Shown in pieces: positions 8,173-17,896 of a stretch of 20,651 nucleotides of DNA (the stretch's first letter is position 1; each line of letters starts with the position of its first letter). The notes under the pieces were generated by a model, which ran no database searches, was not told the DNA's origin, and saw only the letters and a list, made by a program, of their open reading frames with translations. Where the stretch lies: positions 1 through 20,651 of the forward strand of contig JALKBU010000922.1 of assembly GCA_023091735.1 (NCBI GenBank), in the 5' to 3' direction. A program made the position numbers and the translations under genes. The stretch is from Trichomonas tenax (lineage: Eukaryota; Parabasalia; Trichomonadida; Trichomonadidae).

Positions 8173-9348
8173 TATAACTAACTTGTTCTTACCATAATTG
8201 TAATGAGCAATTATATAGAATCTAGGAATCGCTTGTATAGAGCGTGATTTTCTTTGCACATACCATCATAAGAAGCAGAATATGTATGTGATCTGGATTT
8301 ACTCAAGATACAACCCAAAAATAGCTGTATATTCCTTTGATTCACTCAAAAATATGAGCAAATTCATCTTTTCTCAATAGGCATTATTATTCTATTAGTT
8401 CTGTATATTCAAATCTAACATATGCAAACGTCATACTATATTCAAATCATATATTATAATATATGAACAAATCAGTATTTTTCATGAAAATATTTTAATT
8501 TTGTAGTATTAAATCATAGTCAGGTGAAAATTTGCAATATAACATGCATTGATCAAGTATTTAATCTAAATGATGCGCTTCATGTGGCTATTTAAGTCTC
8601 CATTGGCCGAGATATCAATTTGATTTTATGGAAAAATTGAACAATTTATATATTTGAAGTGTGATAATACTATAGTATACTCGCAATTTAATATCAAGTG
8701 AGACAAGTAAATGTTCGATATTTGCATTTTTTGCTCGAAATACGATTTCAATCTGGATGATTGGCTCACACAAATGACTGCCGCTCGTATATTATTTGTT
8801 CCTCATTAGGTGTGGGGCCTACTGTGTGAGATCGAAGGCAATTGGTAGTAAAAGACGAAGTTTCCCCCTTTTTCTATGGAACTATTATTGCATGATTTTT
8901 ACAAAATTAATAATAATTTGCCGTTTAATCTCTTATTTTTGTTGTAAATTTGAATTAATAATATAATGTGCTAACTGATAATTAATTTTCAATTACAATA
9001 ATTCAAATTTCTCAAAATTTTGATGGTTAATATTTTGATTTTATTTTAAATTAAGATAATAAATCTGATGTATTAACTATATTTGAAATTTTAGGGAAAA
9101 TATTTCAAATAAATCAATTCTAAAAATAATTGGTCAATATCGTAATTTATTTGAAATTTGGATAAGATGTCTTATATACTATTTATATTTTGATTTTTGA
9201 AAAAGATAATATTGTAATGTCACTTTTCAAGATTTTTCATATCTCGAAAATTTGCCGGTTAAGTGGGCATTTTGTTGTGAAAATTGGATATTACATGATA
9301 TGCTTTAGCTACTGGTCGATTTTTGAAATATATTGAATATGGTGCTTG

Positions 9349-9361
9349 TCACTTTTCAAAA
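9349..9361 (+). promoter_or_regulatory. Trichomonad initiator (Inr)-like element
   Basis: TCACTTTTCA matches the first ten positions of the Trichomonas vaginalis initiator consensus TCAYTWYTCATTA. The A of TCA, the expected transcription start, is at 9351, 23 nt before the ATG at 9374. That distance fits the short 5' UTRs known in trichomonads. Confidence 0.55.
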
Positions 9362-9373
9362 AAATAAAGAAGC

Positions 9374-12300
9374 ATGCAAACATCGACACAGGCTGCAGAT
9401 GCTGACAATGAGCTTCTTTATCAGTCCGAAAGTAGCAAATCTATGTATATATTGAACAAGCAGCTGCAAAAAATCGTCCAAAATATTCAAGATGCGCATG
9501 ATAAACTGCTTCCTTTAACTTCAAATCCAAACATATTCATATCGTCTGAACAGATAAAGAAATTGTATTTCCCTACATTCCAATCTATTCGCAAATCAAT
9601 AGAAACGATGCAAACATTTCTTAAAATGCAGAATTCCTCAGAAATAACAGAAGTTAAAGTTCCTGGTGAAAAATCACAACTTTTCGCGAAACTTTTCCAT
9701 AATTTTATCGATCAGGCGCTAACTTTGTTTTCTCGTGGGGCATTTCCGATCAATCAATTAAATCCTCACATCATCCAACTCGCGAATCTTCATTTGATGT
9801 ACTTTAAAATGGTTAAAGATCCCGATTACCCAGTAGATAAAGAATTCTTTTTATCAACTTGGAACGCTCTCAATCAATTGTTCTTAAGTATGAAAGGAAT
9901 CATAAGGGAAATTGATTTTGGATGCTATCCGCCGCAATTCGACGATTTATATCGATATTTGTATTATAACTGCATTCAAACGGATCAGCGAGCAATTACT
10001 ATTACAAAGGATACTGGAGAGGCTCTCGATGCCCTTAAGAGACAGCTTTTGTACCTAAATTCAGTTGCAGAACCTACAATTTCAATATTAAAAGATACAA
10101 AATTCATTTTAAGCCATTATATTGCTGAATTTGAGCAATTCAAAGACTACGTAATAATGCAGACGCGAAATACACGACCAAATGACATGACAATAAAAAC
10201 AACGATAAATTCAAAAACTCAAATCAATAATCAACTTAAAGTTATCATAGACTCTGCAATTTCAGCGTTTGAACTCATTGACAGTGCTGCAAGTATCGAA
10301 AATATCATCCAGTCACCAGGTTTTGTATTATATAACGGAATTTTTGCTGAAAGAGGTCTTTTATCGAATGTCGTTCAACAAGCAATTGATTTCATTGCTA
10401 TTGAAATCAGATCTCTTCTTACAGCTGGCGCCAAGCAAGACTATGCATCGCACTTGATTCAGCTCGTTAAAGGACTCTCTGACGCTCTAAAAATGGGAAC
10501 TCTCGATGCTGACACACTAAAAGATTTCGTCAAAGCTATATCTGAATACGACCCATCATCAGATCAGTCAGAACGCACAATCATTCAGTTATGCGAGCGA
10601 TCTTTGAATTTCTTCAGCCAGAATCGCGATCAGCAACAAAACATTATTGCAGCTAAAAATCATTTCGAGAATTTCAAGCACGCAAGAGAGAAAAGATCTT
10701 CTTCAGCAGAAATCGCATATCTGAAATTCTGGTCTCTATTTTTGTTCTACTCCAATATCGGAGATACAAATACAACACAGTTAAATGATTATATTCACAA
10801 GACATTAGTTATCGCTGCAATTGTTGGACATCTTCATGAAGTTGTTCCATTGATTGAAGATTCCATCAAGGAAATCAATAAGACACCAATTCAAGATGCT
10901 TTCCACATAAGCATTGTCAAACAGAAGTCATATATTGATAAATTAATCGAGATAATTGATAAATGGGATTTAGATTTAACAGGTGTAACAATCAAATCAC
11001 AATTTATCAAGATTATTTTCTCATTTTTCAAATTCTGCTCAATTGTTTTAACGAATGCTGAAGCTCAAGCAATGGTTGAAGGTGTTTCACTGATGCAAAC
11101 ATATTTCCCGAATCCAGCAGTTATCAGAGATGCATTAAATCTTGAGGAAGCAGTCAATGCTGTATCAAAGCAGATATCAAAGATTCTCGGTGAGTTTGTG
11201 ATCACTGCTGAAGCTGCATCAGATACTGTTCAATTCCTAATCGCTTCTATTGATCAAAAGATTGAATCTTCTGTTAATATTCAAACAGAATTAACATTTT
11301 ACGAAATCCGCAAACTTAACACACTAACTGAAGAAGTTGTTTTCATGTTCAAGTTTGTTACATTATATGAATGCTTCTTTGATCAGTTCTGCCCACGCAA
11401 TGGTTATCTTTCTCAGCTGAATACATTCAAACAGATGGATAACATCGAGTTCAACAACTACATTAACTTCATTACACCATTTATTCATATCCTTGGATCA
11501 CCTTCAATCAAAACAACCCTCACAATTAACTTAATGAAGCATATATTAGTTTTCTTCTCATCAATGATTCTTGATGATGTCCAAACAGTCAAAACAGAGA
11601 TAGTTAATATTGTTCCACTTACACCGCACATTGACTTCAGCGAAGTCGCATATAAGGCAATCACAAACATTCCAGACATTTATGTTTACGTCCTTTCCAA
11701 AGTTGGAAGTGATCAGTCCAAGCTTTTGAGTTACTTGGACCTCCTGCTGTTGTACAATCTTGCCACAACACCTGTTGTTGCTTCTTTTGTCAGCGGCAAT
11801 GTTACGGAATTCAAGGATGAAGCAGAACTATTCCTAACTAATGCAGAGTCCATTGACGGAGAGATGGGCGCTTATTTCAGAGTCCTTTATTCAGACATTA
11901 ACTACTTTGCTTCACATATCACAGCAATTCACAATCTTGCCAATGCAATGGAACATGCTTTAAGTGATGACCTTCCCATACAGACACTTTCTAAAGAAAG
12001 ACAGATTCCGAAGCTTCATAACTGCTTCTCATTAAATATGTATCTTGCTTTCGCAATTGTCGCTAAAGATCTTGCAGCAAGAGGGGCGGTTTCTGAGTCT
12101 TCATATACTGATTATGAGAACTGCCTTCGCATCATTGCTAATGTCAGAGTATCAGCATTTGAAGATATTCCGGAGCGCGGATTTGAATATTTGAAGAAGT
12201 TCTATTTCATTCTCAGAGGCCAATTATACGCTTCTGCAACAGGCTGTCTCGAAGGCCGCGGTCCATCACTGATCTCGAAGATTGCTGCATTAATTGCGGA

Positions 12301-13621
12301 TACAAAAGAAGGCATATCAAGAGATACAGCTGAAATTCTTAGAAAGATGACCTCAAAGCTTCACTCCATTAAGAGCGATGATAACTGCTGGCAGCAAGAG
12401 CGCAAGTGCTCTGAGATGAAGGCCCTCGCTCTCATTCTTCAATCAAGCGTTGCCAAAGATGAGAAAGTCAGCGAAGCAATCAAAGAATTTTTGTATTTGT
12501 TGGAGACTGTTTTCCAGATTTTCAACGCTCAAAGATTCGCATTCATGGTCGACTTGTTCTTAGTCAGAGTTGCTTGCAACTTGAGAATTGTTATTCCAGA
12601 AATCTCCATCGAGCCGACAAAGCCATGTGATGAGCAAGAAAAGGAACCAAGTGAGTTCCCACCTTTGCCTCAATATCTCATGGAGTTCCCTCAGATCAAG
12701 TCCAAACTTGATAAATTGTTTGAAATATCTGCTGGCGATGCTACAATCAAAGCCATTCTCGAAGAAATTGTCAGTGATGTCAACAGAGTCTTCAAAGATT
12801 GCATTGAAGAAACCTCACTCGGTGACAATTCTGCTGTCAGAGATTCTTTCGAGAGAACAAGACAGTTGATGGAAGAAACAAAGATGCTTAGAAATGAGCT
12901 TGCAAATCAGTCCGGCAAACTTCAACAACTCTCACAGAAAGAATCTACATCGAAGCTGAAAGAGTTAGATCAGTTAGAAAGTGCTCTCCACAGATTGAGA
13001 TCTGTTACAGATTCTTGCGAATCAATTGCTGATAAGATAAGAACTTGCGAAGCAGACACCGCAAGAATGAAGGCAACAAGGAGAGAATACGAAGCAATGA
13101 AGAATAGATACCTCAAAGCACTCTCCGAAGGTGAAGTCGTTCACACAGAAGGAGAAAAGAGTGAAACAAATGGTGAAGAAAGAGCTAAAATTGCTGATCC
13201 TGCACTTGTTGAAATGAGTCAGCAACTCACACAGTTAATGGAGGAGAATGCAGCATTGAGGAGACAACTCAATGAAGTCAGAGGAGCGAAGAGCGGAAAG
13301 TCACAAGGAAGACTCGCACTCAATGAACAGATCCAGAGATTGAACGAAAAGAAGGAACTTCTGAAGGCCGAAATGTCCTCTGTTAAGATAGATGTTCTTC
13401 AGGAATATGAGCAGAAGGCAATCGAGAATGATGAGAAGCTTTTCGACTCGTTTGATCCAATAAGAATCCCTTTCAGTGAAGGAAAAGGATTCACAAAAGA
13501 AGTTGTTGATGATGTCGAGCAATTAGTTTCTCTCTTATTCAGCGCTAAGCAGTCCAACGAGAAGGTTATTTGTGATGCGAAGAAGATCGAATCTCTCAAG
13601 AAGAAAGAAGAGAACATATAA
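9374..13621 (+). CDS. Large helical / coiled-coil protein, function unknown
   Basis: An uninterrupted 1415-codon gene without introns. The first about 1130 residues are helical with no transmembrane segment, no catalytic motif and no family I can name. Residues about 1155-1345 form a charged coiled coil with heptad Leu spacing (for example around LQQLSQKES and LTQLMEENAALRRQL), followed by a short C-terminal helical region. The layout suggests a structural or scaffolding protein such as a cytoskeletal, golgin-like or tethering factor, but nothing in the sequence decides this. The start is supported by an initiator-like motif 23 nt upstream. The 3' half uses more C/G-ending codons than the 5' part. 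A TMEM230-like gene follows 284 nt downstream on the same strand. Confidence 0.85.
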   Translation: MQTSTQAADADNELLYQSESSKSMYILNKQLQKIVQNIQDAHDKLLPLTSNPNIFISSEQIKKLYFPTFQSIRKSIETMQTFLKMQNSSEITEVKVPGEKSQLFAKLFHNFIDQALTLFSRGAFPINQLNPHIIQLANLHLMYFKMVKDPDYPVDKEFFLSTWNALNQLFLSMKGIIREIDFGCYPPQFDDLYRYLYYNCIQTDQRAITITKDTGEALDALKRQLLYLNSVAEPTISILKDTKFILSHYIAEFEQFKDYVIMQTRNTRPNDMTIKTTINSKTQINNQLKVIIDSAISAFELIDSAASIENIIQSPGFVLYNGIFAERGLLSNVVQQAIDFIAIEIRSLLTAGAKQDYASHLIQLVKGLSDALKMGTLDADTLKDFVKAISEYDPSSDQSERTIIQLCERSLNFFSQNRDQQQNIIAAKNHFENFKHAREKRSSSAEIAYLKFWSLFLFYSNIGDTNTTQLNDYIHKTLVIAAIVGHLHEVVPLIEDSIKEINKTPIQDAFHISIVKQKSYIDKLIEIIDKWDLDLTGVTIKSQFIKIIFSFFKFCSIVLTNAEAQAMVEGVSLMQTYFPNPAVIRDALNLEEAVNAVSKQISKILGEFVITAEAASDTVQFLIASIDQKIESSVNIQTELTFYEIRKLNTLTEEVVFMFKFVTLYECFFDQFCPRNGYLSQLNTFKQMDNIEFNNYINFITPFIHILGSPSIKTTLTINLMKHILVFFSSMILDDVQTVKTEIVNIVPLTPHIDFSEVAYKAITNIPDIYVYVLSKVGSDQSKLLSYLDLLLLYNLATTPVVASFVSGNVTEFKDEAELFLTNAESIDGEMGAYFRVLYSDINYFASHITAIHNLANAMEHALSDDLPIQTLSKERQIPKLHNCFSLNMYLAFAIVAKDLAARGAVSESSYTDYENCLRIIANVRVSAFEDIPERGFEYLKKFYFILRGQLYASATGCLEGRGPSLISKIAALIADTKEGISRDTAEILRKMTSKLHSIKSDDNCWQQERKCSEMKALALILQSSVAKDEKVSEAIKEFLYLLETVFQIFNAQRFAFMVDLFLVRVACNLRIVIPEISIEPTKPCDEQEKEPSEFPPLPQYLMEFPQIKSKLDKLFEISAGDATIKAILEEIVSDVNRVFKDCIEETSLGDNSAVRDSFERTRQLMEETKMLRNELANQSGKLQQLSQKESTSKLKELDQLESALHRLRSVTDSCESIADKIRTCEADTARMKATRREYEAMKNRYLKALSEGEVVHTEGEKSETNGEERAKIADPALVEMSQQLTQLMEENAALRRQLNEVRGAKSGKSQGRLALNEQIQRLNEKKELLKAEMSSVKIDVLQEYEQKAIENDEKLFDSFDPIRIPFSEGKGFTKEVVDDVEQLVSLLFSAKQSNEKVICDAKKIESLKKKEENI

Positions 13622-13905
13622 TTTTTGTATAAAATATTTGTATTTCATTTTTCTCGGACTTTTTCTTCTTCACTAAACTTCTTAAGATTAAGATTTCAAA
13701 TGATTTAGATATTATAGCATTATAAAGCACAAGAGGTACTATATTTTTATACGGGAACAAACCGATTATAACATATTTGATTAAAAGATATTTTAGATTT
13801 ATTCTAAGATCGAAAATATTTTTGCTGAAAATGATGTTTTATATTGAGTAGTGATTAAATTTTAAGTTTAAAAAATTCGGAGAAAACTGTCAATTTTTAT
13901 AAAAA

Positions 13906-14241
13906 ATGGAGGAGAAACAAAGAAAGATTCCATTAATTTTTCCGTTTTCTTTATTATATAAAATAGAAGTGTGGATCAAGGCCGGAGATCCTATACCGAA
14001 AACACACAGAAAAAGCGTTTGGGAGACGATTGCGCTCGATTTCTTTGGAATAATCGCTCTTCTTTTACCAATATTGTCGTATTTCGAATATATCGGTCCA
14101 AAAGCATACGAAAATAAAGTTGGTTTGCTTGTTGCAGCAGCAATCGCTTTAATTCCAGGAATATATGCAACTGTTTGCACTATTGCCTGCTGGAGGAGAG
14201 TTCCGGGATTTTCATGGGGAATGATTCCTTACTTCGACTAA
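13906..14241 (+). CDS. TMEM230/TMEM134-like two-TM membrane protein
   Basis: A 111-residue protein with two hydrophobic segments, about residues 43-60 and 73-95, and a short cytosolic tail. The tail region, PGIYATVCTIACW, then Arg-Arg, then VPGFSWGMIPYFD, parallels the end of TMEM230 (Pro-Gly, then helix, then a Gly-Tyr/Phe-Ser motif and a final Ile-Pro-x-Phe-Asp). N-terminal GDPIPKTHRKSVW before TM1 is also in family style. The animal members sit in secretory and recycling vesicle membranes; a trafficking role here is by analogy. The ATG is 14 nt after a TCAATTTT sequence that may be a weak initiator. A Rab gene converges from the other side. Confidence 0.75.
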   Translation: MEEKQRKIPLIFPFSLLYKIEVWIKAGDPIPKTHRKSVWETIALDFFGIIALLLPILSYFEYIGPKAYENKVGLLVAAAIALIPGIYATVCTIACWRRVPGFSWGMIPYFD

Positions 14242-14810
14242 ACTTTCTGTATAAATATTCTTGGAAAAATTATAGAAATATTTCATATCTTTTAACATTG
14301 TCCATAACCAAGAAAATATATCTTCAATTCAAAAGCTTGATAATTCTAACTATAATTATGTTACAATATCAAATATCTGAAAATATTTTTATAATTTTAC
14401 GAGCTTAAACATACAATTGAAAGATAAACACTTATTTTAACCATAAAAAGTTAAAGCTCGTTTATTGTTGATTAAATAATGAATGTAAAGAGGATTTTGC
14501 TAAATTATGAAAAATTTGGAAAATATTGAATATTTAAATCATGATATTAAAAAAAATTGGAAATGAAAATACATGCAAAAGTGGTGTAAAAGTGACAAAA
14601 TGGCCCAAAAAAAGCCGGCGCATGTCAAACCGCCGATAGTAAAAAGTGACGTTAATTATTTGGTGCTGGTGAAACAGGTGGTGCCTAAATTATAGCACCA
14701 TTCTTGCATATATAGAAATGAGTAAAAATAAGTAGTGGTGAAGGACAAAATGAATTTGTTTTTAGAATTGCAATATTTTTTGAATTTATGATAGAATTTA
14801 ATTAATGAGT
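14242..14810. other. Intergenic region between converging genes
   Basis: AT-rich 3' flank shared by the TMEM230-like and Rab genes. The only structure seen is near 14610-14700: a hairpin CGGCG (14616-14620) / CGCCG (14631-14635) and another TGGTGC (14679-14684) / GCACCA (14695-14700), each with a 10-nt loop. The first sits in an unusually GC-rich island for this window. No gene. Confidence 0.5.
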
Positions 14811-15398
14811 TTAGCAGCAGCCTGACTTCTCCTTTGGAGTTCCAGAAGCTGTTATGCTCTGTGGATTGGCCTTTGGCGCCTTAGAAGAGTTGCGATAGAC
14901 TTCTGTAGCAAGGCGTGTAAAGACTGTTTTAACGTTATCACCAGCGCGTGCTGATGTCTCTATATAAGTTAATTTACGATGGTTGGCGTATGCTTCTGCT
15001 TCAGAAACCGGGATAACCCTCGAATCCGCGAGATCTGTCTTATTTCCGACGAGGATAACACGTGCCGATGGATCACAGAGTGAGTGAACGTCGTTGAGCC
15101 ACATATTGACATCATCGAATGTCCTTCTCTCTGTAACATCGAAAACTAAAACGACACCGACCGCGTTTCTGAAATACGCTTTTGCGATAGAGCGGAACCT
15201 CTCCTGTCCCGCCGTGTCCCAAATCTGGAGCTTTACGACCTGGCCGTCGACTTCAACGGACGTAGAATCGAATTCGACACCGATTGTCGATTGCTGGTCG
15301 TGGACGAACTTGTTTTCGACGAGGCGCCTGAGGAGAGCGGTTTTTCCGACACCGGATGAACCGATGATGATAAACTTGAATGTGCTTGAAGATTCCAT
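14811..15398 (-). CDS. Rab-family small GTPase (Rab4/Rab14/Rab2-like)
   Basis: A 195-residue protein of normal Rab length with all GTPase motifs: P-loop GSSGVGKT (13-20), switch I STIGVEF (37-43), WDTAGQERF (60-68), NKTD (119-122) and ETSA (147-150). It ends in Cys-Cys (194-195) for double geranylgeranylation. IGVEF with KLQIWDTAGQERFRS identifies a Rab rather than a Ras, Rho or Arf protein. The core most resembles the Rab2/4/14 group, though trichomonads have many lineage-specific Rabs, so no subfamily name is given. Rabs cycle between GDP and GTP forms on vesicle membranes and recruit tethers and motors. The catalytic Gln of DTAGQ (65) is present, so GTP hydrolysis should be normal. The start at 15398 is the first ATG and leaves the usual short N-terminus. 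Confidence 0.95.
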   Translation of the reverse strand: MESSSTFKFIIIGSSGVGKTALLRRLVENKFVHDQQSTIGVEFDSTSVEVDGQVVKLQIWDTAGQERFRSIAKAYFRNAVGVVLVFDVTERRTFDDVNMWLNDVHSLCDPSARVILVGNKTDLADSRVIPVSEAEAYANHRKLTYIETSARAGDNVKTVFTRLATEVYRNSSKAPKANPQSITASGTPKEKSGCC

Positions 15399-16405
15399 AA
15401 ATTAAAAAAATCCGCTATCGTCGATTTTGACAAATTTCGAAATTTATAATTTTTCTTCATATTTCGATACACCATAATGTATAGCTTATAAATTTCTGAA
15501 TAAAATTGAAAAATGTGAATCTTTTTTTATTATTGAGATTTGTTATTTATTCGATAGTCATGTATTGGAGTGCGAAATTGGAAAATTTTATATGACAAAA
15601 ATTCATCATACTGGAAATAGTTGCGTGCAGTTCGAGAATACCAAAATTCATCGATGTTCTCGCGCCCTCACCAAAATCAAGAAAGGTGATGAAACTCCCC
15701 TCCAACCTTGATTTTGCTATAAATCTTATGGGTCATATACTCCCTTCAGCAACAATCGCAATTTTAATAGTTTCTGCCGTTTAATCGGCATTTTAAATGA
15801 TATTAAAATTAATATCAATATTTATCATTATGAACAAGAACTATACAGTTAATTTCATAAAAGTGGTTTTGGAGCTTCATCACCTTTCGTATCCAATGGT
15901 TTATCGACTGGTGCTGCCTTCGAGATTTGCTCAGAACTAACTCATTCGATTTCCATTTACAAAATTACATTTTCTATGACTCTCTGCGTTTTCTGGGCTA
16001 CAGGATACTGCAACAGCCTCAGGGAGTCGTAGGAATATCTAAAATTCGTCGAAATGTTATGATACGAAATTACAAAAAAAAAAAAAAAAAAAACGAAGCA
16101 AAAGTAAAATAATTATAATAATTAGATAGAAAACGAAAAGGTAAATTCATGTTATGTTTCAATGAAGCAGTAAAAGTCATTACATAAAGAGATAAAGTCG
16201 ATTTACGCTGCAAAATTTAAAATCACTTTTTCTCGAAAATTCCTCGATTAATGCATGTTATTTTCTTTACCAATGTTATTCATATCCAATTGTGAGTAAT
16301 TGTCCAAATTTAGTCGGATAAAATGGCTATAAAAATAGAATATAGAAAATTGATCATCATTATGATATTACATCAATCATTCACATTTTATCATCATTGT
16401 GAAAT
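15399..16405. other. Intergenic region with poly(A) run
   Basis: No recognised gene. One 59-codon stretch without ATG start is open at 15853-16032 (plus), beginning with Gly/Ser-rich residues (SGFGASSPFVSNGLSTGAAF); it is somewhat GC-richer than its surroundings and could be a relic of coding DNA, but I recognise nothing in it. A 10-bp inverted repeat, CAAAATCAAG (15672-15681) and its complement (15707-15716), and a 20-nt A run (16074-16093) are also present. The Rab promoter lies at the left edge. Confidence 0.45.
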
Positions 16406-16639
16406 ATATCTCCATTATCAATTGCTATTGAAATGAAGTCTTTTGAAATCGTTCAGTTCCTAAAATCCAAAGGTGCTATCGAATAAGTGTTCTGCCCATT
16501 TGATGTGATTTATGCTCCACAGGAAAAAAATATAGGTGCTCTTTGACCCCCGTAGAAGATAAATGAAACCAAAATAATGATTTTTCTGATCAATAATGGT
16601 GATAAAGATAAATGTTTAGCATTACATAATTTGCAATAA
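16406..16639 (+). pseudogene. Decayed ankyrin-repeat gene fragments
   Basis: Two short stretches read clearly as ankyrin repeats. At 16406-16486, 26 codons contain SPLSIAIEMKSFEIVQFLKS, then KGAIE and a stop. At 16565-16639, 24 codons contain ETKIMIFLINNGDKDK followed by a Leu-His pair before a stop. Both match the 'T/SPLxxAi....EivxfLxxxGA' pattern of ankyrin repeats, and trichomonad genomes hold large ankyrin (DUF3447-associated) families. Stops and frame changes between and before the pieces mean it is a relic. It is not obviously related to the intact ankyrin gene at 19364. Confidence 0.6.
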
Positions 16640-16642
16640 GTT

Positions 16643-16792
16643 ATGTCAGATTTCATGAAATTGTCATTTGACGACAGATTTTTTGATGAAGAACTGGAAG
16701 AACTGAATAACCATTGGTTTGCCTATAATAGATGTTCCGATTGGTTTGAGCAATCATGTCTAAATAATCAGCTAACATCGAGCTTTCTTTAA
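16643..16792 (+). CDS. Small ORF, 49 codons, unknown
   Basis: An ATG at 16643 opens 49 codons to TAA 16790-16792. The product is acidic in its first half (DDRFFDEELEELNN) and has two Trp-Phe pairs. It follows directly after the ankyrin debris and may be part of the same decayed gene, in another frame, or a chance ORF. No known family is recognised. Confidence 0.2.
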   Translation: MSDFMKLSFDDRFFDEELEELNNHWFAYNRCSDWFEQSCLNNQLTSSFL

Positions 16793-16954
16793 AATTTTCA
16801 AATGAATTTTAGTACAAATTGTGGACAATTGAAAATATAAAAAGTTGACAAATTCAATATCAAGATAAGAGCAACCATTACGATCGTCTGAAGATTTATA
16901 AAAATATAAACACGATTTATATTTCGAACGCAATCAATGAAAAGAATGAATTGA

Positions 16955-17896
16955 TTATATTTCTATTGCATTGGGAGCGCCTTTAAGGAATGGATGATTA
17001 AGAGCATCTTTGGCTGAGATCCTTTTTGCTGGATCTAATGTCAGCATTGACTTGAGAAGATCCAAGCAATCATCACCATATTCCTTAAATTGGTTGTCGA
17101 AGTTCTCGATCGAAAAGTTTGCAGGTGCATTAAATTTCATGTATGCTTTGATTTTATCGCATCCTGGCCACTCTATGGTTCCCAGCGTCTTTGCGATTTG
17201 TGATAAATAATGTATATCATTTGGTGCATTAAAAATTTGGTGACCAAGCAGCAATTCTGCCATAGTCACACCCATAGACCACATATCAATCTCTGATCCG
17301 TATGAATTTTGGCCAAAAAGAAGCTCTGGAGCTCTGTAATTTAATGTTGTCGCTTGACAAATCATTGGTCCAAAATCAGAAGGAAAATCACACGAAAGAC
17401 CGAAATCAATGAGTTTTGGAACACCATTTTTATCAAATAAAATGTTGTCTGGTTTGATATCTCTGTGAATAATATTTAAATTATGCAAATTTAATAAAGC
17501 CGATAATATTGATTTAAGAACACACTTAACCGTATCGATTGGAAGCTTCCCATCGGGATATTTCTTGAATAATCCGATTAATTCTACAGGTAAATATTCA
17601 ATTGACAAGTAGAGCGTGAACTTATGGCAGAAAACGCCTTTATATGTGACAATGTTTGGATGTTGAAGTTCGTTTAGCTGTCTAATCTCTTGAATAGCAT
17701 GATATTCAATTCCATCACGCGTAGTTCGAACAATTATCTTTTTTAGTGCAACGTCTTCATTAAGCTCGTTGTCATGAGCGAAGTAAACTACTCCAAAACC
17801 ACCTCTTCCGATTTTATTTTTCCGAATAAATCTATTGCAAACGAGTTTTTCCATTTTGATTTTCAAAACAGGTTTTTCGCTATTATGCCTATTCAT
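16955..17896 (-). CDS. CDK-type protein kinase, CDK7-like
   Basis: A 313-residue single-domain kinase with all key residues: Gly loop GRGGFG (30-35), VALKK with Lys52, helix-C Glu70 in AIQEIRQL, HRDIKPDN (144-151), DFG (164-166) and APE (189-191). Helix C and the segment after it (IQEIRQLNELQHPNIV), LLFG after APE, and the TLGTIEWPG loop point to the CDK/CMGC group and most closely to CDK7-like kinases, which phosphorylate other CDKs and the RNA polymerase II tail with a cyclin and MAT1 partner. The T-loop reads ATTLNYRAPE, with Leu-Asn where most CDKs have Arg-Trp, a departure that may affect activation. An internal Met15 could be the true start, since the first 14 residues lie outside the domain. 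Partners are not in the window. Confidence 0.9.
   Translation of the reverse strand: MNRHNSEKPVLKIKMEKLVCNRFIRKNKIGRGGFGVVYFAHDNELNEDVALKKIIVRTTRDGIEYHAIQEIRQLNELQHPNIVTYKGVFCHKFTLYLSIEYLPVELIGLFKKYPDGKLPIDTVKCVLKSILSALLNLHNLNIIHRDIKPDNILFDKNGVPKLIDFGLSCDFPSDFGPMICQATTLNYRAPELLFGQNSYGSEIDMWSMGVTMAELLLGHQIFNAPNDIHYLSQIAKTLGTIEWPGCDKIKAYMKFNAPANFSIENFDNQFKEYGDDCLDLLKSMLTLDPAKRISAKDALNHPFLKGAPNAIEI

Larger units (their letters stand above)
7994..9373. other. Long AT-rich non-coding region with stem-loops
   Basis: No open frame worth calling. Points seen: a cluster of inverted repeats at about 8097-8250; an 18-bp perfect AT palindrome at 8448-8465; an 8-bp inverted repeat CTCACACA/TGTGTGAG at 8765-8772 and 8823-8830 around a slightly GC-richer patch; and two copies of TCACTTTTCA, at about 9220-9230 and 9349-9358. 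The right end is the promoter region of the next gene. Confidence 0.5.

Noticed and set aside
8448..8465. 18-nt perfect AT palindrome as a functional site
   Set aside because: AT-only palindromes of this size are common in such AT-rich DNA.
15600..15660. Possible tRNA B box (GTTCGAGAAT)
   Set aside because: No A box or cloverleaf arms at suitable distances.
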